From: Aphodosoma sp045600865
GTDB taxonomy: Bacteria > Bacteroidota > Bacteroidia > Bacteroidales > Paludibacteraceae
Direction: 5' to 3'
DNA: 32,934 nucleotides
Assembly (NCBI GenBank): GCA_045600865.1
Contig: JAZRYS010000113.1
Coordinates: forward strand, 1 to 32,934
The notes below the pieces were generated by a model. The model had not been told where the DNA came from, did no database searches, and saw only the letters and a program-made list of their open reading frames with translations. Both the position numbers and the translations under genes were made by a program. Position 1 is the first letter of the stretch. Each line of letters begins with the position of its first letter. Positions 25,816-32,934 of the stretch are shown here, in pieces.

Positions 25816-27519
25816 CTATATCAACTGACGGGCACGGTCGAGGGCAAGGTTGATGTTGGAACAGATGTTGTCCGGTCCAAGAATCTTGTCGAAGCCAGAG
25901 TGAACGAGAGTCTCACGGACAGAGTCGTTTACGCCCGAAAGGACAACCGTTATGCCAATCTTCATTGAGTTGTTCACCAGAATCTCAAGGTTGTGGATGC
26001 CCGTGGAATCCATGAAAGGAACACGGCGCATACGTATGATACGCACCTTTGGAGTCTCACGTCCACGAGAAATCATCTCGTCCATCTTGTTGGCGATGCC
26101 GAAGAAATAAGGACCGTCAATCTCATATACCTCAACGCCTTTAGGCAACTCAAGCTTCTCATCAGTATTTATCTTCATATCAGACTCAAGGTTAGGATCG
26201 ATTGCATCCTTGAACTGGGTGATATGGACAGACTCCATTGTACGCTTCAGGAACAAGATGATAGCGAGCATCAGCCCGACCTCGATTGCGATCGTAAGGT
26301 CGAAGATTACGGTGAGGAAAAATGTCACGAGCAATACGACGAAGTCAGATTTAGGACTCTTTGACAGATGCACAAACGTGCGCCAGCCAGACATATTGTA
26401 AGCCACCATAATCAGCACTGCAGCAAGGCAAGGCATAGGAATCAACCCAACCAGTGGTCCCATGAAAAGGAGCACGAGCAACAGAATGACGGCATGGACC
26501 ATACCTGCCACAGGCGATGTACCTCCATTATTTATATTGGCCATCGTACGGGCAATGGCACCAGTCGCAGGAATACCGCCAAAGAACGGAACTACTATAT
26601 TGGCAGCACCTTGTGCGATAAGTTCCGTGTTTGAGTTGTGGCGGTCTGAGATGACACCATCCGCCACCATGGCAGAGAGCAGAGACTCTATGGCACCCAG
26701 CATTGCAATGGTGAATGCGGCAGGAAGAAGCTGGCGCACCATATCCAACACACTCTGACCTTCAGCCAGTTCGAGGGCAGGAAGAGATGGTGCGGGAATG
26801 CCGGTTGGAAGGCTGTAGAGGTCACCGATTGTTGCAATGCCACCGATGCCGGCAAAACGGTTGAGAAGCCAGCAGACAAGAGTCATTATCACGATGGCCA
26901 CAAGAGAGCCTGGAATCTTCTTCGACACCTTTGGCGTAAATATGATAATAAGTAATGAAACAAGACCGACAATCAGAGCAAACCAGTTGACCGAGGTGAA
27001 GTTCTGGAAATAGCAGACCCATTTCTCAATGAAGCCGGCAGGGACTTTTTCTATGCCCAGTCCGAAGAAATCGTTCATCTGGGTCGAGAAGATTGTCAAG
27101 GCGATACCGCCTGTAAAGCCGACAATGACAGGATAAGGGACGAACTTGATGACAGAACCGAGTCGTGCAAATCCCATCGCAAGAAGCATGATACCGGCCA
27201 TAACTGTGGCAATCATGAGCCCTGCGAGGCCATGTTGCTGGATGATTCCATAGATGATTACTATGAAAGCACCAGTTGGACCACCAATCTGCACCTTCGT
27301 TCCACCGAGGGCAGAGATGATGAAACCAGCGATGATAGCCGTGATGAGACCCTCGGTAGGGCCGACTCCTGATGCAATACCGAAGGCAATGGCCAACGGA
27401 ATAGCCACAATACCGACAATGACACCTGCCATTGCGTCAGCCGTAAATTTCTGCTTCGAATAGTTTCGAAGTGTTTCGAAAAGACGAGGAGCAAATACCT
27501 CTCTGATATTGTATGCCAT
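25816..27519 (-). CDS. SulP-family anion transporter with STAS domain
   Basis: The 567-residue inner-membrane protein belongs to the SLC26/SulP family. A short N-terminal tail (REVFAPRLFETLRNY) precedes the hydrophobic core (about 25-430). The signature region TADAMAGVIVGIVAIPLAIAFG and the segment GGTKVQIGGPTGAFIVIIYG are typical of bacterial SulP proteins. A cytoplasmic STAS domain occupies about 450-560 (GVEVYEIDGPYFFG, RMRRVPFMDSTGIHNLE). Members carry sulfate, bicarbonate, dicarboxylates or other anions with H+ or Na+; the substrate cannot be told here. It lies downstream of tRNA-Lys on the same strand with a 9-bp CTAG array in the leader and no recognisable promoter between. Confidence 0.92.
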   Translation of the reverse strand: MAYNIREVFAPRLFETLRNYSKQKFTADAMAGVIVGIVAIPLAIAFGIASGVGPTEGLITAIIAGFIISALGGTKVQIGGPTGAFIVIIYGIIQQHGLAGLMIATVMAGIMLLAMGFARLGSVIKFVPYPVIVGFTGGIALTIFSTQMNDFFGLGIEKVPAGFIEKWVCYFQNFTSVNWFALIVGLVSLLIIIFTPKVSKKIPGSLVAIVIMTLVCWLLNRFAGIGGIATIGDLYSLPTGIPAPSLPALELAEGQSVLDMVRQLLPAAFTIAMLGAIESLLSAMVADGVISDRHNSNTELIAQGAANIVVPFFGGIPATGAIARTMANINNGGTSPVAGMVHAVILLLVLLFMGPLVGLIPMPCLAAVLIMVAYNMSGWRTFVHLSKSPKSDFVVLLVTFFLTVIFDLTIAIEVGLMLAIILFLKRTMESVHITQFKDAIDPNLESDMKINTDEKLELPKGVEVYEIDGPYFFGIANKMDEMISRGRETPKVRIIRMRRVPFMDSTGIHNLEILVNNSMKIGITVVLSGVNDSVRETLVHSGFDKILGPDNICSNINLALDRARQLI

Positions 27520-27550
27520 AATTTATTTGTTTTTCTAATTGTCTGGTATT

Positions 27551-27600
27551 CTATAATTTCTAGATGTTCTAGATATCCTAGATATCCTAGATGTTCTAGT
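27551..27600. repeat. Array B: 9-bp CTAG units
   Basis: Phased 9-mers: CTATAATTT, CTAGATGTT, CTAGATATC, CTAGATATC, CTAGATGTT, CTAGT. The unit order is symmetric (TGTT, TATC, TATC, TGTT). It lies between the tRNA-Lys terminator and the SulP gene, 31 nt before the SulP ATG. Confidence 0.9.
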
Positions 27601-27606
27601 AAAAAA

Positions 27607-27627
27607 AGCGGGCTCTCCGAGCCCGCT
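27607..27627 (-). terminator. Terminator of tRNA-Lys
   Basis: Arms AGCGGGCTC (27607-27615) and GAGCCCGCT (27619-27627) with a 3-nt loop; on the minus strand a run of T's follows (27606-27601). It lies 6 nt after the tRNA 3' end. Confidence 0.9.
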
Positions 27628-27633
27628 TTTCGG

Positions 27634-27706
27634 TGATCCAGCTGGGGCTCGAACCCAGGACCCCATCCTTAAAAGGGATGTGCTCTACCTGCTGAGCTAC
27701 TAGATC
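27634..27706 (-). tRNA. tRNA-Lys (TTT)
   Basis: This is a 73-nt minus-strand cloverleaf. The acceptor GATCTAG pairs with CTGGATC (one T-G pair), discriminator A. The anticodon stem CATCC/GGATG holds loop CTTTTAA with anticodon TTT. T arm GGGTTCGAGCCC. CCA is not encoded. Confidence 0.95.
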
Positions 27707-27730
27707 AATTCCTTGTTCAGAAATCGGGTG

Positions 27731-27762
27731 CAAAGGTACGACATTTCTGCGACGTGGCCAAA
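27731..27762 (-). promoter_or_regulatory. Promoter of tRNA-Lys
   Basis: On the minus strand, TTTG at 27762-27759, 20 nt, then TACCTTTG at 27738-27731, 24 nt before the tRNA. The spacer and flanks (TTTGGCCACGTCG, ATGTCGTACCTTTGCA) nearly repeat those of the tRNA-Asp promoter. Confidence 0.8.
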
Positions 27763-27805
27763 CATTTTTGCAATTATTTTCAAAAATATTTTTTCGCATA
27801 AAATG

Positions 27806-27836
27806 GTTGCCGATTCAAATAATATTAGTAACTTTG
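27806..27836 (+). promoter_or_regulatory. Promoter of ettA
   Basis: GTTG at 27806-27809, 19 nt, then TAACTTTG at 27829-27836, 28 nt before the ATG at 27865. It is divergent from the tRNA-Lys promoter. Confidence 0.7.
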
Positions 27837-27864
27837 CACACTTAAATATATTCATTTAGAAAAT

Positions 27865-29535
27865 ATGGCAGACGACAAGAAAATCATATTCTCTATGGTT
27901 GGCGTAAGCAAAGCTTATTCTCCACAGAAACAAGTACTTAAAAACATATATCTCTCATTTTTCTATGGTGCCAAGATTGGAATCATAGGTCTGAATGGTG
28001 CAGGAAAATCAACGCTGCTGAAGATTATTGCAGGCGTTGAGAAGCAATATGACGGCCAAGTTGTCTTTTCTCCAGGCTATTCTGTCGGGTATTTAGAGCA
28101 GGAACCTAAGTTTGTAGAGACAAAAACTGTTAAGGAAGTGGTGCAGGAAGGCGTGCAACCAATCATGGATATGCTCGACGAGTTCAACAAAGTGAACGAG
28201 GCTTTCGCCGATCCCGATGCAGACTTCGACAAACTTCTGGCCCGTCAGGCAGAGCTGCAAGACCAGCTTGACGCACACGACGCATGGAATATCGACAACC
28301 GCCTTGAGCAGGCAATGGACGCTCTGAGGTGTCCTGACGAGAATGCCGTAATGCAGAACCTCTCGGGAGGAGAACGCCGTCGCGTGGCTCTCTGCCGTCT
28401 GCTGTTGCAGGAACCAGACATATTATTGCTCGACGAGCCTACCAACCACCTCGACGCAGAGTCCATCGACTGGCTGGAGCAGCACTTGCAACAATACAAA
28501 GGCACTGTCATTGCCGTAACACACGACCGTTACTTCCTCGACCATGTTGCAGGATGGATTCTTGAACTTGACCGTGGCGAGGGAATACCTTGGCAAGGCA
28601 ACTACAGCGGATGGCTCGACCAGAAGACAGCCCGCATGGCTTTGGAGGAGAAACAGGCATCTAAGCGTCGCAAGACCTTGGAACGCGAACTCGAATGGAT
28701 TCGCATGGCACCATCTGCCCGTCACGCAAAAGGCAAGGCCCGTCTGAACTCTTACGATGCTCTGCTGAACGAAGACCAGAAACAGCGTGAGGAGAAACTG
28801 GAAATCTTCATACCAAACGGACCAAGACTTGGCAATAAGGTGATAAATGCCATAGACGTACAGAAGGCATTTGGCGACAAACTGCTCTTCGAAGGAATGA
28901 ACTTCACCCTTCCGCCAAATGGCATTGTAGGTGTGATAGGTCCCAATGGTGCAGGAAAGACTACATTATTCAGGATGATAATGGGCATGGAGAGCATCGA
29001 CAAAGGCACATTCGAGGTGGGTGAGACAGTGAAAGTCGGCTATGTTGACCAAATGCACAAGGAGATAGATCCTGAGAAATCAATATTCGAGGTTGTATCC
29101 GGTGGAACTGAGTTCATACGCGTAGGTGGTCGCGACATCAATGCGAGGGCATATCTCTCGCGCTTCAACTTCACAGGCGCAGACCAGGAGAAGAAATGCA
29201 GCGTGCTTTCCGGAGGTGAACGAAACAGGCTCCATCTTGCCCTTACGCTGAAATCCGAGGCAAACGTGCTGCTGCTCGACGAGCCAACCAACGACATAGA
29301 TGTCAACACCCTTCGCGCATTGGAAGAGGGACTGAACAACTTTGCCGGCTGTGCAGTAGTCATCTCGCACGACCGCTGGTTCCTCGACAGGATATGCACA
29401 CATATATTAGCATACGAGGGCGACTCAAAGGTATTCTTCTTCGAGGGAACATACTCCGAATACGAGGAGAACAAGAAAGCCCGTCTCGGAGATACCGAGC
29501 CACATAGATTAAGATATAGAAAGCTAGTAATCTAG
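27865..29535 (+). CDS. ettA: ABC-F protein EttA (energy-dependent translational throttle)
   Basis: The 556-residue soluble protein has two ABC ATPase domains and no membrane segment. Domain 1: Walker A GLNGAGKST, signature LSGGERRRVAL, Walker B LLLDEPTNHLD. The P-site tRNA interaction linker follows, with EEKQASKRRKTLERELEWIR and then APSARHAKGKARL. Domain 2: GPNGAGKTT, LSGGERNRLHL, LLLDEPTNDID. Length and linker match EttA, which binds the ribosomal E site and gates the first elongation step according to energy charge. The C-terminal end (HRLRYRKLVI) and stop codon run into a 9-bp repeat array, so the last codons may be array-derived. It has its own promoter and korA follows after 85 nt. Confidence 0.92.
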   Translation: MADDKKIIFSMVGVSKAYSPQKQVLKNIYLSFFYGAKIGIIGLNGAGKSTLLKIIAGVEKQYDGQVVFSPGYSVGYLEQEPKFVETKTVKEVVQEGVQPIMDMLDEFNKVNEAFADPDADFDKLLARQAELQDQLDAHDAWNIDNRLEQAMDALRCPDENAVMQNLSGGERRRVALCRLLLQEPDILLLDEPTNHLDAESIDWLEQHLQQYKGTVIAVTHDRYFLDHVAGWILELDRGEGIPWQGNYSGWLDQKTARMALEEKQASKRRKTLERELEWIRMAPSARHAKGKARLNSYDALLNEDQKQREEKLEIFIPNGPRLGNKVINAIDVQKAFGDKLLFEGMNFTLPPNGIVGVIGPNGAGKTTLFRMIMGMESIDKGTFEVGETVKVGYVDQMHKEIDPEKSIFEVVSGGTEFIRVGGRDINARAYLSRFNFTGADQEKKCSVLSGGERNRLHLALTLKSEANVLLLDEPTNDIDVNTLRALEEGLNNFAGCAVVISHDRWFLDRICTHILAYEGDSKVFFFEGTYSEYEENKKARLGDTEPHRLRYRKLVI

Positions 29536-29585
29536 AGAATCTAGAACTTCTAGAACTTCTAGAATATCTAGAATATCTAGACTAA
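29532..29585. repeat. Array C: 9-bp CTAG units
   Basis: Phased 9-mers: CTAGAGAAT, CTAGAACTT twice, CTAGAATAT twice, CTAGACTAA. A further CTAG lies 8 nt upstream at 29524, inside ettA. The first unit supplies the ettA stop (TAG, 29533-29535). The array ends 35 nt before the korA ATG. Confidence 0.9.
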
Positions 29586-29620
29586 AAAGAAAATAAATCA
29601 AAATAACAAACTATACAATT

Positions 29621-31456
29621 ATGAAAAATGAAAAAACAGTCTGCAAAGATGTCGTAATCCGTTTCTGCGGAGACTCAGGCGATGGAATGCAGCTAACGGG
29701 AACACTCTTCTCGAGTCTCTCTGCCATCTTAGGCAACGAGATTGCTACCTTCCCAGACTATCCAGCCGACATGCGTGCTCCACAGGGTACCATCGGTGGT
29801 GTGTCGAGTTTCCAGGTTCATGTCGGTGCTGGCATTCACACTCCTGGCAATGAGTGTGATGTGCTTGTTGCTATGAACTGTGCGGCACTCAAGGTAAACT
29901 ACAAACTGGTCAAGAAAGGCGGTGTCATAATCTTCGACACAGACTCTTTTGATGCCAAAAACCTTGAGAAGGCACTCTACAAGACAGACAATCCTTTCAC
30001 AGAACTCGGTATTTCTGAGACAATCCAGCTCGTTCCGGTTCCTCTCACAACCCTCACTGAGGAGTCGCTGAAGGATTCCGGCATGGACAAGAAAGCCATC
30101 GACCGTTGCAAGAACATGTTCGCACTCGGCCTCATCTGCTGGCTTTTCAACCGCCCACTGGAGAAGGCTCAGCACTTCCTTGCCAACAAATTCGCCAAGA
30201 AACCAGAAATTCTCAAGGCAAACGACAAGGTCCTGACAGACGGATATAACTACGGAAACAACACTGCTCTAAACATCAACACGTTCGAGGTTCACCGCTC
30301 AGATGAATTACCAAAGGGCAAATACACAATCATTCCCGGAAACAAAGCAACAGCATGGGGTCTCATTGCAGCAGCTCACAAGGCAGGCAAGGAGCTTTTC
30401 CTTGGTTCCTACCCTATCACACCAGCAACAGACATCATGCACGAACTTGCAGCACGCAAGGATATGGGCGTGAAGGTTGTCCAGGCAGAAGACGAGATAG
30501 CTGGCGTATGTACCGCTATCGGTGCCTCTTTCGCAGGCGACCTTGCAGCAACTTCTACATCAGGTCCAGGTCTCTCGCTGAAGTCTGAGGCAATCGGTCT
30601 TGCAGTGATAGCTGAGTTGCCACTGGTTGTCGTTGACGTAATGCGTGGTGGCCCTTCAACAGGTCTTCCAACCAAGACAGAGCAGACAGACCTCCTTCAG
30701 GCCATCTATGGCCGTAACGGTGAGTGTCCTTGCGTTGTAATTGCCGCTTCTTCGTCTGCAAACTGCTTTGACTACGCATTTCAGGCTTGCAAGATAGCAT
30801 TGGAAAACTCAGTGCCTGTAATCCTCCTCACAGACGCTTATCTCGGCAACGGCCAGTCATTGTGGCGTCTGCCTAAGTTGGCTGAGCTCCCAGAGATTCA
30901 CCCACACGTTGCAACAGAGGCACAGCGCGAAGGCTTCAATGCTGTATGCCGTGATGCAGAGACTAAGGTCAGATGGCAGGCATTCCCAGGTATGGAAGGC
31001 TTCCAGTACCGCAACTGCGGCCTTGAGCGCGACTCGAAGAAGGCATCAATCTCGACCGACAGTGCAAACCACGAACTCATGGTCAAGACACGTGCCGAGA
31101 AGGTTGCACAGATTGCAAACCAGATACCAGAACTCACCGTCGAGGGCGACAAGGATGCAGACCTTCTCATCGTAGGTTGGGGTTCTACACGCGGCCACCT
31201 GATGACAGCAATGCAGCAGCTGCAGGCAGAAGGAAAGAAATGCGCACTCGCTCATTTCAACTACATAAGCCCACTGCCAAAGAACACGGCAGAGGTGCTC
31301 AAGAAATACAAGAAAATCGTCGTATGCGAGCTCAACTCAGGACAATTTGCACAGTATCTCCGTGCACAGGTTCCAGGCGAGTACATGCAGTATAATAAGG
31401 TAGAAGGCCAGCCTTTCAATGTTGGCGGTATTGTTGAATATTTAAAGACTCTCTAA
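29621..31456 (+). CDS. korA: 2-oxoglutarate:ferredoxin oxidoreductase, fused gamma-alpha subunit
   Basis: The 611-residue protein has an N-terminal gamma-type domain (about 1-195; CGDSGDGMQLTGTLF, FPDYPADMRAPQGTIGG) fused to the alpha domain (about 220-611; GNKATAWGLIAAAHKAG, LGSYPITPATDIMHELA, TSGPGLSLKSEAIGLAVIAE). With KorB it forms the enzyme that oxidatively decarboxylates a 2-oxoacid to acyl-CoA with ferredoxin, or runs reductively in anaerobes. The GSYPITPAT segment fits the 2-oxoglutarate class, but substrate choice between 2-oxoglutarate and other oxoacids is not proven by sequence. No separate delta (ferredoxin-like) subunit is encoded. It lies 3 nt before korB. Confidence 0.92.
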   Translation: MKNEKTVCKDVVIRFCGDSGDGMQLTGTLFSSLSAILGNEIATFPDYPADMRAPQGTIGGVSSFQVHVGAGIHTPGNECDVLVAMNCAALKVNYKLVKKGGVIIFDTDSFDAKNLEKALYKTDNPFTELGISETIQLVPVPLTTLTEESLKDSGMDKKAIDRCKNMFALGLICWLFNRPLEKAQHFLANKFAKKPEILKANDKVLTDGYNYGNNTALNINTFEVHRSDELPKGKYTIIPGNKATAWGLIAAAHKAGKELFLGSYPITPATDIMHELAARKDMGVKVVQAEDEIAGVCTAIGASFAGDLAATSTSGPGLSLKSEAIGLAVIAELPLVVVDVMRGGPSTGLPTKTEQTDLLQAIYGRNGECPCVVIAASSSANCFDYAFQACKIALENSVPVILLTDAYLGNGQSLWRLPKLAELPEIHPHVATEAQREGFNAVCRDAETKVRWQAFPGMEGFQYRNCGLERDSKKASISTDSANHELMVKTRAEKVAQIANQIPELTVEGDKDADLLIVGWGSTRGHLMTAMQQLQAEGKKCALAHFNYISPLPKNTAEVLKKYKKIVVCELNSGQFAQYLRAQVPGEYMQYNKVEGQPFNVGGIVEYLKTL

Positions 31457-31459
31457 GCC

Positions 31460-32458
31460 ATGTTTACAGCAAAAGATTATAAGAGTGACCAATATGTACG
31501 CTGGTGCCCAGGTTGTGGCGACCACGCAGTACTCAATTCGCTTCACAAGGCAATGGCAGAACTCGGCATTGCACCTCATGACATTGCAGTCATCTCAGGT
31601 ATCGGATGTTCATCCCGTCTGCCACATTATATGAATACGTACGGCTTCAACACCATCCACGGTCGTGGAGCAGCAATCGCAACAGGTGTCAAGACAGCCA
31701 ATCCAAAGGTTACTGTATGGCAGGCATCAGGTGATGGCGACTGCCTTGCAATCGGTGGCAACCATTTCATCCATGCTTGCCGCCGCAACATCGACATCAA
31801 CGTGCTCGTGTTCAACAACCGCATCTATGGTCTGACCAAAGGGCAGTACTCCCCTACCTCTCCAAAGGGTTTCGTGAGCAAATCCTCTCCGTTCGGAACA
31901 GTTGAGCGTCCTTTCCGCCCTGCAGAACTGGTGTTCGGCGCACGCGGAACTTTCTTCGCACGTACAGTCGATATGGACGGCCCTACTTCTGTAATGTGCA
32001 TGAAGGCTGCCGCACAGCATAAAGGCTACTCGGTTTGCGAGTGTCTTACAAACTGCGTAATCTTCAACAACGGCACTCATTCATGGATTGGTTCGAAGGA
32101 AGACCGTGCAGAACATGCCGTAATCCTTGAGCACGGAAAACCTATGATATTTGGCAAGGACCGCAACAAAGGTCTCGTTCTTGACGGATGGAACCTCAAG
32201 GTTGTCACAATAGGCGAGAATGGCGTCAAAGAGAGCGATATCCTCGTTCACGATGCACATTGCGAGGACAACACCCTGCATACAAAACTCGCATTGATGG
32301 AAGGCCCTGACATGCCAGTTGCATTGGGTGTCATCCGCGACGTTGAATGCGAAAGCTATGACGAGGCTGTCGAGAACCAGATACACGATGTTCAGGGCAA
32401 GTCGAAGTATCATACATTTGATGAACTCGTAGGCTCGCTTGAACAGTGGGACATGTGA
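31460..32458 (+). CDS. korB: 2-oxoglutarate:ferredoxin oxidoreductase, beta subunit
   Basis: The 332-residue TPP-binding subunit has the N-terminal CPGCGDHAVLNSLHKAM (cysteines that, with a later one, can hold the [4Fe-4S] cluster), ISGIGCSSRLPHYM, and the TPP/Mg motif GDGDCLAIGGNHFIHACRRN followed by NNRIYGLTKGQYSPTSPKG. The C-terminal part (from about 200) is the usual extension with an HDAHCED segment. It forms an operon with korA (3-nt gap) and is closed by a strong terminator. Confidence 0.94.
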   Translation: MFTAKDYKSDQYVRWCPGCGDHAVLNSLHKAMAELGIAPHDIAVISGIGCSSRLPHYMNTYGFNTIHGRGAAIATGVKTANPKVTVWQASGDGDCLAIGGNHFIHACRRNIDINVLVFNNRIYGLTKGQYSPTSPKGFVSKSSPFGTVERPFRPAELVFGARGTFFARTVDMDGPTSVMCMKAAAQHKGYSVCECLTNCVIFNNGTHSWIGSKEDRAEHAVILEHGKPMIFGKDRNKGLVLDGWNLKVVTIGENGVKESDILVHDAHCEDNTLHTKLALMEGPDMPVALGVIRDVECESYDEAVENQIHDVQGKSKYHTFDELVGSLEQWDM

Positions 32459-32464
32459 TTTTCA

Positions 32465-32485
32465 ATTGATAATTGACAATTAAAA
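32465..32485. repeat. 7-bp ATTGACA-like repeats after korB
   Basis: Phased ATTGATA, ATTGACA, ATTAAAA, then ATTG entering the terminator stem. They start 7 nt after the korB stop. Same family as 8161 and 24081. Confidence 0.7.
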
Positions 32486-32520
32486 ATTGGGGCTGACATT
32501 TGATGTCAGCCCCAATTTTT
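32482..32520 (+). terminator. Terminator of korAB
   Basis: Perfect 18-bp arms, 32482-32499 and 32503-32520, around a 3-nt loop, with core TTGGGGCTGACAT/ATGTCAGCCCCAA and a 3' T run. It is symmetric A/T at the ends, so it may act both ways. Confidence 0.92.
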
Positions 32521-32522
32521 AT

Positions 32523-32576
32523 ATAGAATATCTAGATGCTCTAGAAGTTCTAGAATATCTAGAGCATCTAGAATAA
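32523..32576. repeat. Array D: 9-bp CTAG units forming a hairpin
   Basis: Phased CTAGATGCT, CTAGAAGTT, CTAGAATAT, CTAGAGCAT, CTAGAATAA, preceded by a degenerate unit. The 15-nt blocks 32531-32545 and 32558-32572 are perfect reverse complements. It lies between two terminators in the convergent korB / T9SS cargo spacer. Confidence 0.9.
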
Positions 32577-32577
32577 A

Positions 32578-32612
32578 AAAGTGATGGCTGCCCGATGGGC
32601 AGCCATTACTTT
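32578..32612 (-). terminator. Terminator of the right-edge T9SS cargo gene
   Basis: Arms 32578-32593 and 32597-32612 (core ATGGCTGCCC/GGGCAGCCAT) pair with one G-T. On the minus strand it is followed by CACTTTTTTATT. It lies about 20 nt after the stop of the minus-strand gene. Confidence 0.9.
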
Positions 32613-32632
32613 AATATAGGATCTAAGTCAGA

Positions 32633-32934
32633 TTACTTGACAATCAACTTCTGCACAGCAACCTTTTCGTCCTCGGTTACAACGCGGACGTAATAGATGC
32701 CTGAAGCATTGATACCCTGAACCTCGATTGGATAGGTCTCTGGCACGAATGCGTCGATAACCTGACCGAACGAGTTGAGAACCTCAACGCTCTTGACATT
32801 CTCGAAGTCACCATAGATGAATGAAGTCTGGCCTGCATTGACTGGGTTAGGAATGACAGAAATATTCAGCAACTGAACATTCTCAACAGCGTCAGGAGAA
32901 ACACCACCTACAGTAAGGCTGAGAGTACAGATTG
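32633..32934 (-). CDS. C-terminal end of a T9SS-secreted protein (partial)
   Basis: The frame is open to the right window edge, so the gene is cut and its N-terminal part is outside. The visible 100 residues are a typical type A T9SS sorting domain: ISVIPNPVNAGQTSFIYG, VKSVEVLNSFGQVIDAF, then INASGIYYVRVVTEDEKVAVQKLIVK. PNPV, the GIYYVRV strand and the final KLIVK are the family hallmarks. The cargo identity cannot be told. The protein would be exported by T9SS and anchored on or released from the cell surface. Preceding residues (CTLSLTVGGVSPDAVENV) look like a linker from a beta-rich domain. Confidence 0.85.
   Translation of the reverse strand, partial: ICTLSLTVGGVSPDAVENVQLLNISVIPNPVNAGQTSFIYGDFENVKSVEVLNSFGQVIDAFVPETYPIEVQGINASGIYYVRVVTEDEKVAVQKLIVK

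Noticed and set aside
25614..25968. Small frames on the plus strand between 25614 and 25968 as genes
   Set aside because: They come from the CCCAT/ATGGG repeats and the antisense of the SulP STAS domain.
6052..32576. Possibility that the short repeats are a CRISPR array
   Set aside because: Units are 9 bp with no unique spacers of 30 bp or more, and no cas genes are present.

Overview
The window looks like a chromosomal segment of a gut or rumen Bacteroidota, most likely a Bacteroidales/Prevotella-type organism. Four observations support this. Promoters have the Bacteroidota form (TAnnTTTG near -7, TTTG or TTG about 19-20 nt upstream). Start codons lack clear Shine-Dalgarno sequences. Several exported proteins end in a type IX secretion (T9SS) C-terminal sorting domain. 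The housekeeping set (two-subunit 2-oxoacid:ferredoxin oxidoreductase, long IleS, HEAT-less QueG) fits an anaerobic Bacteroidales. The species cannot be named from sequence alone.

Layout. 1-3.4 kb (+): a leucine-rich-repeat surface protein with a damaged or missing 5' end, then an outer-membrane protein and two lipoproteins, closed by a 21-bp perfect inverted repeat. 3.7-5.0 kb (-): a BspA-like LRR surface protein. 5.0-7.6 kb (-): tRNA-Asp; a Cys-rich CWC/alpha-beta hydrolase fusion; tRNA-Tyr and tRNA-Gly; ribH and a TPR membrane protein. 7.7-11.1 kb (+): a CYTH protein, a REP-like hairpin cluster, then a lipoprotein-queG-engB operon whose genes overlap. 11.1-16.4 kb (-): a PNGase F-like lipoprotein, ileS, guaD and a DUF721/DciA-like protein packed as one operon. 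16.6-25.2 kb (+): an outer-membrane protein translationally coupled to a 2189-residue cysteine-repeat T9SS protein, then a DegT-family sugar aminotransferase. 25.2-25.8 kb: a decayed gene and a G/C-patterned spacer. 25.8-27.7 kb (-): a SulP transporter and tRNA-Lys. 27.8-32.5 kb (+): ettA, then korA-korB. The right edge cuts a T9SS cargo gene (-).

The most distinctive parts are two. First, the 16.6-25.2 kb surface locus. It holds a beta-barrel-like partner, a giant secreted protein of about 37 cysteine-bearing units of about 51 residues (with a signature recurring every 459 bp), and a sugar aminotransferase of the family used to make the LPS that anchors T9SS cargo. Second, two families of very short, strictly phased intergenic repeats. 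Arrays of 9-bp CTAG units occur at four places; three of these lie 31-38 nt before a start codon, and two follow a tRNA terminator. Runs of 7-bp ATTGACA-like units occur at three places.

The tRNA transcription units share a conserved extended promoter block. All function assignments come from reading motifs; no database search was run.
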